Shown piece by piece: positions 13,101-23,628 of a stretch of DNA of 64,000 nt (its first letter is position 1; every line of letters starts with the position of its first letter). Location: NCBI GenBank assembly GCA_003254885.1, contig QANT01008378.1, forward strand, positions 1 through 64,000. The letters run 5' to 3'. The DNA is from Purshia tridentata (taxonomy: Eukaryota > Streptophyta > Magnoliopsida > Rosales > Rosaceae). The notes beneath the pieces were generated by a model, which made no database searches, was not told the origin of the DNA, and saw only the letters and a list, made by a program, of their open reading frames with translations. Made by a program: the position numbers and the translations under genes.

Positions 13101-14892
13101 GGTTACAATTTTTTCTTTTTCTCATTTCCATCTTGTTTTCAGACCAAAAAATGTCCATCTTGTTTTTAGTTTCTCTAATGTATCAATAAAGTGTAGATTG
13201 CATCTTTATTTTACTCTTTTCTGGCCATCTCTTTTGACTTTTATATCCCATGTGAAGGTAATCCTGAGCATGGAGTTACTTACTTCCCAAAAAACTTGGT
13301 TTCGCTAATTAATTCCCAGTCATGGTGAGCATTCCATACATCCTTAATGTTGAGAACCTTGCATCAATTTACTTGGGTAATCAGCGTAATTTTTACATTC
13401 TTTTTATTTTGATGTTTTAACATATTGTTATAGGATGACACCAAGAATGAGGGTGAAGATTTTTTGTGCAATTGTTTTGCTGTTAGCAGCATTATCTCAA
13501 CGAAATCTTCCATATCATGCAGATGATGGAAAGGTACATAATTCAAGCCTTTGGATAAATTCCAAGATCTCAAAAGCTTTTGTATGTCAAAGTACTGAAA
13601 ATTAAAACAAAAAATATTCTGAAATGCCAAGAATGGCTTGGAACATCGGGTGAAAAAACAGTGCAACTGTGTACACTAACTAGTGCTCTTGCTTTAGTTT
13701 TCTAAAGAACACCTTTCTCCATTTGAGTTCTGAAATCTTGTGGCTGCTAATATATTCCATTTCTATTTCTCCAGCTTCTAGGAAATGACCTATTGTTCTT
13801 TGGTGATTCATCATATTTACATGAGCTTGCCTCATTGTGCGAGTTTGTTTTTCAGAACCTGTTTGATGCTATTCAACAAGAACCTTCCATGGTAACAATG
13901 GCTTTCAATAATTTGACTATCTTATTTTCCCCTCCATTTGGGTGGTGCTGATATATGATGTTGATTGTATAAAATTAGGCTGCTCGTGGAAGAATGGCAC
14001 TTGAAGCTTGCAACTGCATTGCATCATCTTTCATCGTAAGTTCCTACGTCATCTGAGTACTAATAATATAGAAAGATCTCACTTTATCAGGAGGAGAGGT
14101 ACATTAAATGCTCAATAATTGTATGTATGACAAATGGCATTCATGATAGGAGGTCAATGTCGCCATCCCAGTGACTCTAAAATTCCTCATTGTTAGCTGT
14201 GAGACCTTTGAGGAACTTAAAATTCCGAACAAAGTCCTGAGAATGAATGGTTTAATCACATTAGTCCTGTACGTTATACCATAGGTTTGTCATAGGCTCA
14301 TAGCTGCCTAGAGGTGTGGGTAGAGTTTTAGGCTCTAAGTGTCCTCTAGCTGCATAGTCAAACATGTGGCTACTGGGTCCAAATCTTATTCAAAAGTTTC
14401 ACTTTTCAGAACCCGTTTTGGCCGAAGGGTTGGTCTTTAGTAGTTTTATAGGATCTTGAATTTCCATCTCGGACCTCCAAATCTGCCCATAGCCTCAAAC
14501 TGCTTCAGATAGCCAGAGCTACTAGAAGCTATAATAGCTATTGTTCATGAACTCTGTCTCTCTGGAAGCAATCAATGCGATATGCTTCCTGCAATTCCCA
14601 CGATGATTTTGGGGCAAACATGGCAAACGCCATTGCCTCTTGACTGCTGAACCAATTTCAACATCTGCATCCTTTGTTTCTTGGACCTAAACTCTTATAC
14701 AAATATTCATTTTCTCCATTTATTGTCTTATTTGCTTTCGTCTTGTCTATTTGGCAGCCAAGTCAGGAAATATCTTCAATTTGCTCCAATCTGATAGAAA
14801 CTGGGAAGAAGTGTATGAGCAGTAGCCATGGATATCTGCAGTCGACTATTAAATTTGTGGATCACTTGCCACATTCATCTGTTGCTGTCTGA
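4154..14892 (+). CDS. VPS35L: VPS35 endosomal protein sorting factor-like (VPS35L/UPF0505)
   Basis: Spliced translation gives 917 residues beginning MEFRPRNYNAEKQAHALP, close to the family's usual length. The family forms the Commander/Retriever complex with VPS26C and VPS29 and retrieves membrane cargo from endosomes. Twenty-three exons keep one frame: 4154-4264, 4847-5068, 5525-5555, 5723-5907, 6488-6647, 7077-7173, 7608-7777, 8680-8846, 9274-9462, 9666-9752, 10156-10236, 10569-10712, 10887-10969, 11460-11598, 11854-11937, 12195-12356, 12448-12535, 13024-13101, 13258-13324, 13434-13533, 13775-13891, 13979-14035, 14758-14892. Recognisable blocks include TSVLQFYPTLFVLAADIMD, ELLPRIYLELALLPCRRFL, MTRGLADPLASAYCRLYM and FVECRGAF-like VECRGAFSSIRGLKE. 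The fold is expected to be alpha-solenoid. The acceptors of exons 9 and 10 (AAAG before AGACAAG and before AGCTTG) were chosen to keep phase and are the weakest. The start is the first ATG in frame with the conserved N-terminus. Confidence 0.9.
4813..4885 (+). repeat. Tandem partial duplication at the exon 2 acceptor of VPS35L
   Basis: A 30-base block starting GTGGATCATGG and ending ACTATTTTGA occurs at 4813-4842 and again at 4856-4885, with one internal difference and a 43-base period. The second copy lies in exon 2 and encodes VDHGEEDYFD. The first copy lies in intron 1 directly before the acceptor. The duplicate places exon-like sequence upstream of the real 3' splice site. Confidence 0.8.
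7912..8087. repeat. 88-base tandem duplication in intron 7 of VPS35L
   Basis: Two adjacent copies begin GGGTTGGATTTCATCATTTG and end near CATGCTCTCCC. They differ at a few positions and in the length of an A run. Both copies are intronic and seem to have no coding effect. Confidence 0.85.
11578..11828. repeat. 125-base duplication around a single N, at the 3' end of exon 14
   Basis: Bases 11578-11702 and 11704-11828 are nearly identical (I see one difference) and are separated only by the N at 11703. The unit contains the last 21 bases of exon 14 plus its GTAATT donor. The geometry fits two contig ends that overlap but were joined with a placeholder. If it is real, the intron carries a second copy of the donor site. 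Confidence 0.85.
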
Positions 14893-14928
14893 TAACATGT
14901 ATTCATGCCTTCAATTTTCCGAATTAGC

Positions 14929-14934
14929 AATAAA
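14929..14934 (+). terminator. Candidate polyadenylation signal of VPS35L
   Basis: AATAAA lies 37 bases after the stop codon. It is the nearest canonical hexamer on this strand. Plant signals are loose, so other sites may be used. Confidence 0.4.
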
Positions 14935-16709
14935 TAGCAGGTGGTTTGGGGATTTTGAATCATTAAGTAAGCTTTTTGGCCCTCCTTGTATAAACTAGCT
15001 CCATGTATGTCACCGCAGTCGTCTGCCAATAGTTTATTTGGATCATTAAAGACTCAATTTCGATCTATTAAGCAAGTAATTTAAAGTAAAATGGTTGTCA
15101 TGCAATTTGGCCCAAAAAAAAAAAATAATAAATAATGCTTGTCAAGCAAACTTGGATCCAATTAACTGTCTGGACTGCATGTCCCTGAAAATTAGTTGAA
15201 CAATAATCTATTGTTAAAAGTGGCACTGGCTGACTGCCACATCAACTTTTTGCTAAGTTTCTAACCATATTGAATGAGCTTCTACATATAATTATAGTAA
15301 TTAACACATTACTGAATTATTTACGGGCTCATATATAATTTAACAGTAAATAAGAACAAGACAAAAATTGTTGGGTTAATCAATATGTAACTCGGAAAAA
15401 TATGAAGCTCTTGCTCTCACATCTATTGGGGAAACTACAATACAGTGGAGTGTGAATGCGACTGAAATTTAAGGACCTAAATGGGACATGCACCATAGTT
15501 CGGAAAGCATGCACTTCAATATTTCTTTTTTCCAATACTAAAATTATACAACACTACAAACAATGAGAAATAAGTTGGGGTAAATTTTCCTTAATTTCCA
15601 TTGCTCAAGATGTATTATGTATACAAATTCAGAAATTTATCATTTGAGCAAACTCTACTCGATTAAAAATCATTATTATAGCAATTTTTTTTTTGCCACG
15701 ATTATAGCAAATTTGTTAATTCTAGTCTATTTGACAACTACCGTCTATCTCTACCGTCTGTTTCAGGCAAATTTTTTTAGTGTCAATTTCTTTTTCCCAC
15801 ATCTAGCAATTATTATTCATTATCATTGTCAAAGAGTAACTATTTTTAGTTTTTCACTATACAAACAATTGCAATAAAATCAAAATTCAAATTATAGAAA
15901 ATCACAATATTTAGAGAGTACCAATCAGATGATTGCTACTGTCACACAATAACAATCACCTGATTTGCTATTGTCACAAGGTAATAATATTAAAAAAATC
16001 ACAATATTCATTGTCACACATTAAAAATTACTTAATTGCTACTGTTATAATGGCACCAAATTTGTGTACGGTCTTTGGGTATGGCACTTTAAGACCAAAT
16101 CATTGAGCTCTGTAGAGACTATGTCATTGCGAATCTTGGGATGATGTGAGCTATGGGCGATGATGAAGTGCTTTAGGGAGGCCACGAAGGAGGAAGAGGC
16201 TGACCATAACCAGGGTTAACTGAAGAAGAAGGGATTTAGATTTGGTGCTTTGATTTCTAGTCATTGTCGTTTGTTTGTGTTGTGTGTTTCTAGGGTTTCA
16301 TGTTTTGTTTTTTTACAAATATAATCAGAGATAGAAAATGATGAAAACGAAAAAAAGGACGGTTTATATAAGTTGGATCTCCTTAAAAAAAAATATATAA
16401 AACTTAAGAGGAGAGAGAGTCCAAATCTAAATTTTATAATCATTTACTTATAATTATAAATGAAATAATCCCTCAAACCAAGAAAACATAAATTCTACCT
16501 TCCTTCTTCAGAAAAATGAAAAAAGAAAAAAGAAAAAAAAAGTAAAATAAGTCTATCTTGCTCGCATTCTTGCTCTTTGAAAAATCCTCGGCCTCCTAAA
16601 AATCAAAATTCTAAATATAGGGCTTCTCCTTATTCCCAAATCCTAATCCCACCCTTTCACTATCTCTGCTACTTAAACACTCCCGCCACAATCGGACGGT
16701 CAAAAAGAG
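14935..16709. other. Intergenic sequence and SWAP gene leader
   Basis: No gene is recognised. The part at 15900-16050 contains several imperfect copies of a TTGCTA(C/T)TGTCACA motif, perhaps a decayed small element. From about 16480 the sequence turns purine-rich (AAAGAAAAAAGAAAAAAAAG) and then into a CT-rich leader before the SWAP start codon at 16710. A TTTATATAA box at about 16363 could be a promoter element, though it is far from the ATG. Confidence 0.5.
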
Positions 16710-19700
16710 ATGGATCTCGAGGTCGTGGGCCGTCACGCGCTGCTCTTCGACGACGACACCAACGCCTCGTTCGTGAACTCTCCCGACGCCCTCGTCGAGT
16801 GGAACTCGCTCTTCATCGACCGCTACGATGTTCGTCACCTCCTCTCCAGCCCTCCGCCACCCCGCATGCGACGCCGAAATCTCACGCGCTTGTCGTCTTC
16901 TCCGCCTCCTCACCCAGACGCCACACACGAGTCGGAGCTCGATCAAGAGCGGTACCTCGATTTGCCGTCGCCATCCGAGGAACAAGAACAAGGTAAACTA
17001 ATTCAAATTATCACATTTTGTTTTGAATTTGATCATTTATATTTTGTTTGGTTTTGCTTTCCGTTGAATTAGTTAATCGTTTGGTTGTTGCAAGTTGTGG
17101 AAATGAATCAATGATGATTCTTATCAGGATTTGTTATTTGTACGAATTTGTTTGGTTTCAGAGCTAACGAATATTTGAGAGAAAAAGAAAAAGAAAAGAA
17201 AATTTAATGGTAAATAACGCTTTATTTTCAAAGATTACCGAATTAGCTCAAGTGAAGTAGTTGTTTTAGTTTTAGCTGGATAAAGATTTTGCTACACTGT
17301 TGGTTTGACTTGTGCTTACTAAGGTGCTATTGAAAGAAGAATAAATTTTGTATTTCAAATGGTATTTGCTGTTATGTTTGTTGTGTCAGTGTGGGTTTGA
17401 CTCGTTGGGTGTCTAGTAAAACTGCAAAAACTGTTCTTTAGGGAGGGTGTTACAAACGATATTATTTAGCACGCAACCGTCAGGTGGTAAAAATAATTAA
17501 ATTGAATTAATCATAGATGTTGTTTATGGAGAGGCATTAATCACTGCAGAGTTAAAGGAAGGAATTGTGAAATTTTCAAAACTTAAAATAAGAGGAAATG
17601 TAGCTTTACTGTAATGGTGCCTTTTGGGTTGGCTATTATGCAAAGATTTGGAGGTAGTTTATAGTCAGTTTATGTAACAGTTAAGTGCTCCACTGATAGT
17701 TTGTTGGATCAACAATATTTAATGAAGTGGTGTCTTCGAGAAGAGAGAATAGGACCTCTCCATTCATAAGAAAAATAGAGAGGGTCGGTTCTTCAATCCA
17801 GACGTTCCCGGAATTGGGAGTTTGCTTTAAGGTCTGGATTGGAGAAGAGGGTCTTTTTATTTTGGCCCCCGCCGCCGGGGGGGGGGGNGGGGGGGGGGGT
17901 GGGGCGTGCGGGGCGGTGGGTGGTGGTTAGGCCTATGATTGGGGTGAGAGACGAGTTTGATTTCTTCTTTGTATGAATGTTATTCTTTGCAAAAGATTTT
18001 TCAGTTTGCAGGATGGAATAAAATTTGCAACAATTTCATATCTCAGAGACACAAGTAAGAATATTCCTATCAATTTTACTCTCCTTTGCCTCCATTTTCT
18101 ATGCCGGTTGGCTGTTGTGTATCAATGACACCACTTCAGGTAACATTTATATATGTAAGTATGATTTTGATATCATACTTTTTATGTCCAGATACAGGTA
18201 ATGATGCAGAGCTGGCTGACACTGGTGGCTATCATTCTGTTGCATTTTCATATGGAAACTCAGATGAATTTGCTGAGCAGAAGAATCATGATGCTGACCC
18301 TGAATTTCGTCCAGCCTTTCCAGTGCCGGAAAGCTTAATTCAACACCTTGTAAGCACACCTGCCCTCCTGTTTCCTATCTGTGTATGTGAAATTTCATAT
18401 GACCTGGATATTATTGTTTGCTTGATAGTTAACAAATGTGGCCAGATGGTAATTGCTAAGGTGCATGTCTTATTCTAAGGCTTACAATGTCTAAGTTTCA
18501 GATGCTCGGAGCAGGCATGCAGTTCTTGTGACCCAAGGGGCTGTGCAGGTGGGATTAGGATGGTAGAAATTTACTGAATGTTTAATGCTTGCGAGCAATG
18601 GAAGAAACATATCTTTGTAGATTTATCTTGCTGATCTTCATGGTTATTTGGTATATGTGAGGATCAGAGGGTTTATCTTGGGGTTTTCTATTGTGATATA
18701 TATTTTCTACTTTTCTTTTGATGTGTAATCTACACCTGTGGAATTTTTCAGTATTCTGAAGGATGTTTTTTCTGTTTTTTTTTTTCTTAGCCTCCAACAG
18801 AAAAGATACATCAGATAATTGCAAGAACTGCTACGTTTGTTGCCAAACATGGGGGGCAGTCGGAAATTGTTTTGAGGGTGAAACAGGGAGACAATCCAAT
18901 GTTTGGGTTCTTGATGCCCGACCATCACCTTCATGCCTACTTTAGGTTTCTTGTTGACCACCAAGAATTACTCAAGCATGATGGAAAATCTCTTGAAGAA
19001 GAGAAGAAAACTGATGGTGGGATTGATCAGACAGGTGGCGCATTGTCTTTGCTTGGCTCTGTATATGGTTCTGGAGAGGATGAGGATGGTGTAACTGAGG
19101 ATGCACCTGAATTGAGAAAAGTGGAGTTTGACAAAGCTGTTAACGCTGTTAGTGGAACTGTTCCTCATGGATCAGAACAGATGGAATTTTCTGGAAATGT
19201 AGATGGGAAAAGTGATATTGTTTCCAAGATTCCATGTCCTCGTTTGAAAGAAAAAATTAATATTATAAAACACAATCGTACCATTAGCACAGTTAAAGGT
19301 GGAGCTACAAGTGGGTTGAAGAAAGAAAGTAATGCATCTGGATCAATTTCCACTGTTGCCAATAACAGGTCACAGGTTTCTGCTATGCCTAGTGCATCCA
19401 AGGTTGAACTACCTATTTTGGAGCCACCATCTGACCAAAAGAGAGTGGTGGAAAAAATAGTTGAGTTCATATTGAAAAACGGTAGAGAATTTGAAGCTGT
19501 TCTGGTTGAACAGGATCGCAAACATGGAAGATTTCTGTTCCTTCTGCCATCTAACCAATATCATCCTTATTATTTAAAAGTTCTTCAACAGGCTCAGGAG
19601 GTGCGTATCAGCATAACCTTGTTATGTCTTTAATGATTTTGTGCTTTTTGCATTATAATTTAATTGGTAAGCAGGAAAGAATTTTGTGGAGCATTCCTCG

Positions 19701-21807
19701 CAAAGTAATGAGGCATCTATCTTTCTATTTCGTGTGCAGCTCCGTGCCATCCTTTATTATTAGCCTATTTTCTGCCTTTTGATATTTATCTGTGTACATT
19801 GTGCTTGCTACACAAGTACACACTAATGTACATTTTAATGAACAGTAAGAAGTTATTTAACTTATATTTGATAAGAAGAGTAATTCTCTTATGCACGTAA
19901 TGCTTATGCGATTTACTTAAAAACTGTTGGATTGCCAACTTGCTTTGAAATTACTAGCAATCCAAAAGTATTTAAGTAGATGTGCAACGCACATAGGAGA
20001 ATTGTTGTTGAGAAAGTGACATGAATTCATATCTTGTGAGTTGCCAGTGACGGTTCAATTTATGGTAATTCTTTGAAGTTTTCTTTCAAAGTTTTTATTC
20101 AAATGCATATAATGGTCGAATTGAAATTTTGAGGTTCATTGCTGTCATTCTGTTTTTGCATCTTTTGTTTTAATCTTTGACTGTACCCCGTATTACTGAT
20201 GTGTATGACTGATCCTTTTTCTACAGTCCAAGTTACCTGGCAAGGGCTTGGTTTCTGAGAAGCATGAGCCAGTGGGGCATGTAGTGGACAAGAAAACTGC
20301 TAAGGAAGGTAATACACACTCCTCAGGATCTGCTGGTCATGATATTCCGTTTGATTATGACAGGAAAGAGAAATTTAAAATGGTAATTGGCAAGGCAAAG
20401 AAGGATGTACAGGATCCGCCTTCCAAAGCTAACCAGCCGCAAGGTGGAGTCAGTCTGGATGCAGCTGCAGCTATTCTTCAGGCTGCCACAAGAGGCATTA
20501 AGAATCCGGGTCTAGAGATATTCCCAAAATCATCTTCAAGTGTTGTAGGTCAAGGCTCTAGCAATGAGGGTGGTCGAGATTTTAGCTCGGGGAGTCTACA
20601 TACATCTAAACCTCAAAATTCCATTCAGAAGGCAGATCGTTCTGGGGAGCCTAACATTCCAGTCCCTGTTGCCAAGGCCATTGCAGAGACGGCTGCTCTT
20701 GCAGCTGCAAGTGAGGCTGACTCCTCTGAAGCATCGTTGACCAGAGAGCAGAAGCTGAAGACTGAGAGATTGAAACGAGCAAAGATGTTTGCAGCCATGA
20801 TAAAAAGTGGATCTGCACCAATGAAAACTGAATCATTGCGTGGCTTATCAGTTGAACCACCAGAATCTGGGGTTTCTTCATCAGGTAATGAGGTTGTAAA
20901 TCTTGCAGCCAAAGAAAGAGAAGGCAGTTCAGTTCCGTTGGAAGTTAATATTTTAGATAAGGTTGAGGAATTTGAGAAGAGATATTCTGTTGATGAATGT
21001 AATGAGCGGCGATTAAAGAGGACCTACCGTACCAAATCTAAAAGGCATGAAGGAGAAGAAGAAGAAGGTGATGATGACAAAGAACAAGAGGAAGAGGAAG
21101 AAGATAAAAGGGGTCACAGGCACTCTAGGAAAAAGCGTCGGTCTCATCATTCTTCAGACCATAGTAGGGACAGGCATAAGCACAAAAGACATTCCTCTTC
21201 TAAAAACAGAGACTCCCGACGCTGTCATAAGCAAGACAGTTCCTCCGATGAGAAGCACCGACACTCACGTAGGAGGCATAAGAACAATAGCTCAGATGAT
21301 GAACATCAGCCTCAAGAAAGACATAAGCATGATAGCTCCTCTGATGATGAGCATTGGCACTCTAAACACAAGTATACTCATGGTGATCATCAGAATTCTC
21401 GACATAGGCATAAGCACAGTGACTTTTCTGATGATGAGCATCACCATTTGCATCGGAGTTCTCGACATAGGCATAAGCACAGTGACTCTTCTGATGATGA
21501 GCATCACCGTTCCCAGCGTCGGCATAAGCATGATATCTCCTCTGAGTATGAGCATCAGCACCGAAGCAGATCTTCAAAGCATAGGAAACCTGGGTATGAA
21601 AAATTAGTGGAGCTAGAAGAAGGGGAGATCTGTACAAAGTCGGATCAATCAAGAGCTAGTGAGGGTGATAATGCAAGTAGGGAAACTTCTGTGGATTTTT
21701 CAAAATTGAATCAGATGGGAAGAGCTCCATCTCAGCCCTCTGGAGCCACTGAGGTTTCCGATGACCTTAGAGCCAAAATTCGAGCCATGTTAATGGCAAC
21801 CTTGTAA
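16710..21807 (+). CDS. SWAP/SURP domain splicing regulator (SFSWAP-like)
   Basis: Four exons (16710-16992, 18192-18349, 18791-19600, 20227-21807) give 943 residues. The N-terminus (MDLEVVGRHALLFDDD, then SLFIDRYDVRHLL and an ERY motif at residues ~1-90) matches the DRY_EERY domain of SWAP proteins. SURP1 starts near residue 148 (PPTEKIHQIIARTATFV, ending FGFLMPDHHLHAYFRFL). SURP2 is at ~362-415 (VVEKIVEFILKNGREFE, ending HPYYLKVL). The tail at ~690-870 is acidic, then His/Ser/Arg/Lys-rich, and the protein ends DDLRAKIRAMLMATL. Family members act in the nucleus on alternative splicing and bind SF1 through SURP domains. Exon 2 was placed after TGTCCAG because only that joint continues the frame as EQEQDTGNDAEL. 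Intron 1 is 1.2 kb and holds a G run with one N. The nearest Arabidopsis relative is probably At5g55100, from memory. Confidence 0.9.
17875..17901. repeat. Poly-G tract with a single N in SWAP intron 1
   Basis: A G homopolymer is interrupted by one N at 17888 and followed by G-rich, GC-skewed sequence to about 17930. It sits inside the first intron. The tract length is probably not determined correctly. Confidence 0.7.
19882..20003. mobile_element. Small foldback element in SWAP intron 3
   Basis: The 122-base segment starts AATTCTCTTATGCACG and ends with the near-complement GCACATAGGAGAATT. Inner blocks also pair: ATTTACTTAAAAACTGTTGG with CCAAAAGTATTTAAGTAGAT, and GGATTGC with GCAATCC. The whole forms one imperfect hairpin with a loop of about 25 bases. 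It is the size of a MITE remnant or a small-RNA precursor. No clear target duplication was found. Confidence 0.6.
21385..21570 (+). repeat. In-frame repeats encoding His/Ser/Asp units in the SWAP tail
   Basis: Units of about 60 bases contain CGACATAGGCATAAGCACAG and TCTGATGATGAGCATCACC. Two adjacent units at about 21395-21520 are nearly identical, with looser copies before and after. Each encodes RHRHKHSD(S/F)SDDEHH. Reading frame is kept throughout, so the array lengthens the tail without breaking it. Confidence 0.75.
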
Positions 21808-22187
21808 GAAAGGCACGATTGTAGTTTTTGGTTGTTAAAGAAGTTATCATTTTCTCACACGATTGTAGTTCCTTTTATTGTAAAAGCAGTTATCAATTTG
21901 TCATTATTCCATCTTTAATGCTAATACCATTCTGATTCCTTTCGACTTATGGTTGTCATTTCCGAATGTGTTGAAACTGCTGAGTGCTTGCTGGGGACCA
22001 GGACATATTTTATGTTTCAAGTTACAGAGACCCATAAAGCATTTTAATGGAACAATCGGCTGAATTCATATGTAAATATGCTATGTTTTGAAGAAAGTCG
22101 GATCAATCAATAGCTAGTCATTTTGGGTACAAAACAAGTTCTTTTGATCAAAAGGCTGATTGGCCAGAAGCCAAACAGGAATTATAG
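21808..22187. other. SWAP 3' region and intergenic sequence
   Basis: This stretch follows the SWAP stop codon and probably includes its 3' UTR. At 22094-22118 a 25-base stretch matches SWAP coding sequence at 21636-21660 with one difference. Nothing else is recognised. Confidence 0.5.
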
Positions 22188-22741
22188 TGGACCAAGCAAT
22201 AAGCATGCCCAACTAGAAATTAGTAAAGCAATTGTATGCATGTATCATGTAACAATTGTGATTTGTGACTATGGCATGAATTTTAAGAGGATGCCAAATC
22301 TAATGCCTTGTGTCATTAATAAGCATGCCTAGCCAAAAATTAGTTGTATTATTTAAACCTACGGCGCCTAAACTAAAGCATTCATGCATGCAGTGGTGAA
22401 GTTAATTAAAAGCTTTCAGACTACCCTTGCTGCCAGAACTAAGTGCATGCCCCAAATTTAGATACATTTTTGCATGGGAATTGGGATTTATAGAAACGAA
22501 AATAAAGAGGTATTATTTCTACAGAAACTAATAAAATTAGCTATATTTCTACATATTTGATCGATCTCAGATTCACAGTGATCGACAACGTACATGATAT
22601 TATATTGATAGTGTTGGTCTCTGAGAGCCCAGATCTAGAGGATAATGACTTTTCGATCACCTTCCCGTTTTCGGTGATGTACGTTTAAAAATTGAAAATT
22701 CATTCATAGTTATATATGGGGCTGAGAGAAGCAATAATAAC
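22188..22741. repeat. Ancient duplicated segment, copy 1
   Basis: Two blocks match sequence near 28.2-29.3 kb. The first (22188-22317) shares ACCAAGCAATA, ATTAGTAAA, CATGTAACA and CTTGTGTCATT in order with 28169-28302. The second (22361-22741) shares GCCTAAAC, GCATGCAG, AAATTAGCTATAT, TCTCAGATTCACAG and ATATGGGG-type blocks with 28959-29337. Similarity is patchy, so the duplication is old. Copy 1 lies directly upstream of the SIM-motif gene. Confidence 0.65.
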
Positions 22742-22816
22742 TGTGAGTTGCTGGTTCCCCATGCATGCAGCTGGTTTTAATTAGCAGTGAATCGTTGGCT
22801 CCCCACGCCAGCTTCA

Positions 22817-22855
22817 AATAATATATAATCGATCTGAACCAGATTATATATTATT
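22817..22855. repeat. Perfect 14-base inverted repeat upstream of the SIM-motif gene
   Basis: AATAATATATAATC and its exact complement are separated by 11 bases. They lie about 45 bases before the candidate ATG at 22899, so they would fall in the 5' leader or core promoter. The TATATAAT within could also act as a TATA element. Confidence 0.6.
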
Positions 22856-22898
22856 CCTTCACTGCTACAAAGACGGAGAGAGAAGTTCAAGGATTAGA

Positions 22899-22957
22899 AT
22901 GGCTTCGCTAGTATTAGTAGCGGTTCGTCGTCAACAAGCCAGAGGCAGGAGTATATA
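22899..22957 (+). pseudogene. Candidate first exon interrupted by a MITE
   Basis: An ATG in good context (A at -3, G at +4) opens MASLVLVAVRRQQARGRS. The frame runs into the MITE that begins at 22958 and stops there after 38 codons. The sequence before the insertion is GGAGTATATA and the sequence after it is GGAGGTATATATA, so the pre-insertion exon probably read AGGAG followed by a GTATATA donor. The phase of such an exon does not fit the next exon at 23629, so the link to the downstream gene is unproven. Confidence 0.35.
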
Positions 22958-23356
22958 CAGCAAGGCTCCATTGTGGGATTCTCACAAACTTCTAATTTGT
23001 GGGATCCCCTTGTAGGATCCATACAAGTCGTTTTGTATCAATCCGAACCTTTATTTGTTACATATTCATTGATTGATTATCTTTGCAAAATATTAGTCAA
23101 ATCGGAAACTATTTATCTATCTAACTTTGATCAAACAAATGGACTGTTTCCTCAAAAATATTTGGTTTGTACATTTGTTTGATCAAAGTTAGATAAGCAA
23201 ATGATTTCCGATTTGACTAATTTTTGCAAGGATGATCAATCAATAAAGATGTAAAAAATGAACGGTTCAGATCGATACAAAAAAACTCGTATAGGCCTCA
23301 CAAGAAGGATCCCACAAATTAGAAGTTAGTGGGAATCTCACAATGAAGCCTTGCTG
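22958..23356. mobile_element. Hairpin MITE, Mutator-like superfamily (subfamily A, copy 2)
   Basis: The ends CAGCAAGGCTCCATTGTG and its near-complement enclose arms that match copy 1 at 746-1191 through ACAAACTTCTAATTTGTGGG, a CGTTTTGTATC-type block and the core GGAAACTATTTATCTATCTA. The arms run nearly to the centre. The flanks GGAGTATATA and GAGGTATATATA resemble a 9-10 base target duplication with a small later change. It lacks the central extra repeat of copy 1. No coding capacity is seen. Confidence 0.8.
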
Positions 23357-23628
23357 GAGGTATATATATATATTCTCTCTCTTATGCTTAATTGGTTTTG
23401 TTCTTGAAGATTATTGTCTGATTTATGATTTGGCGCCCTTTTTCATATTCAATTTATATCTTGATCATCTTTACTATTTTGCCTTTTGGGTTTGGTTAAT
23501 CTTTCCCCATATTGTTATTTGTCGAGGGTACGTTGGTTGATTAATTAGATTTTGAAGACAAGGTTTTTCTGGTTTTTTTTTTTTTTTGGTTCATTTACCT
23601 TGTGACTTGTCTCTGTTTGGATTCCTAG

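Noticed and set aside
15617-16050. Region with repeated TTGCTACTGTCACA motifs as a transposon
   Set aside because: No paired ends or target duplication could be found. It may be only a decayed remnant.
16577-16996. Arg-rich 139-codon frame and an antisense 126-codon frame at the SWAP 5' end
   Set aside because: Both are shadows of exon 1, whose own frame matches the DRY_EERY domain.
18012-18054. Possible extra SWAP exon (GATGGAATAAAATTTGC onward) with AG and GT borders
   Set aside because: Joining it to exon 1 gives a frame unlike the family, whereas exon 1 joins the segment at 18192 cleanly and continues the conserved protein.
21047-21607. Long alternative frames on both strands inside the SWAP tail
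   Set aside because: They consist of Met/Ile/Ser repeats created by the repeated coding DNA and have no independent start context or domain.
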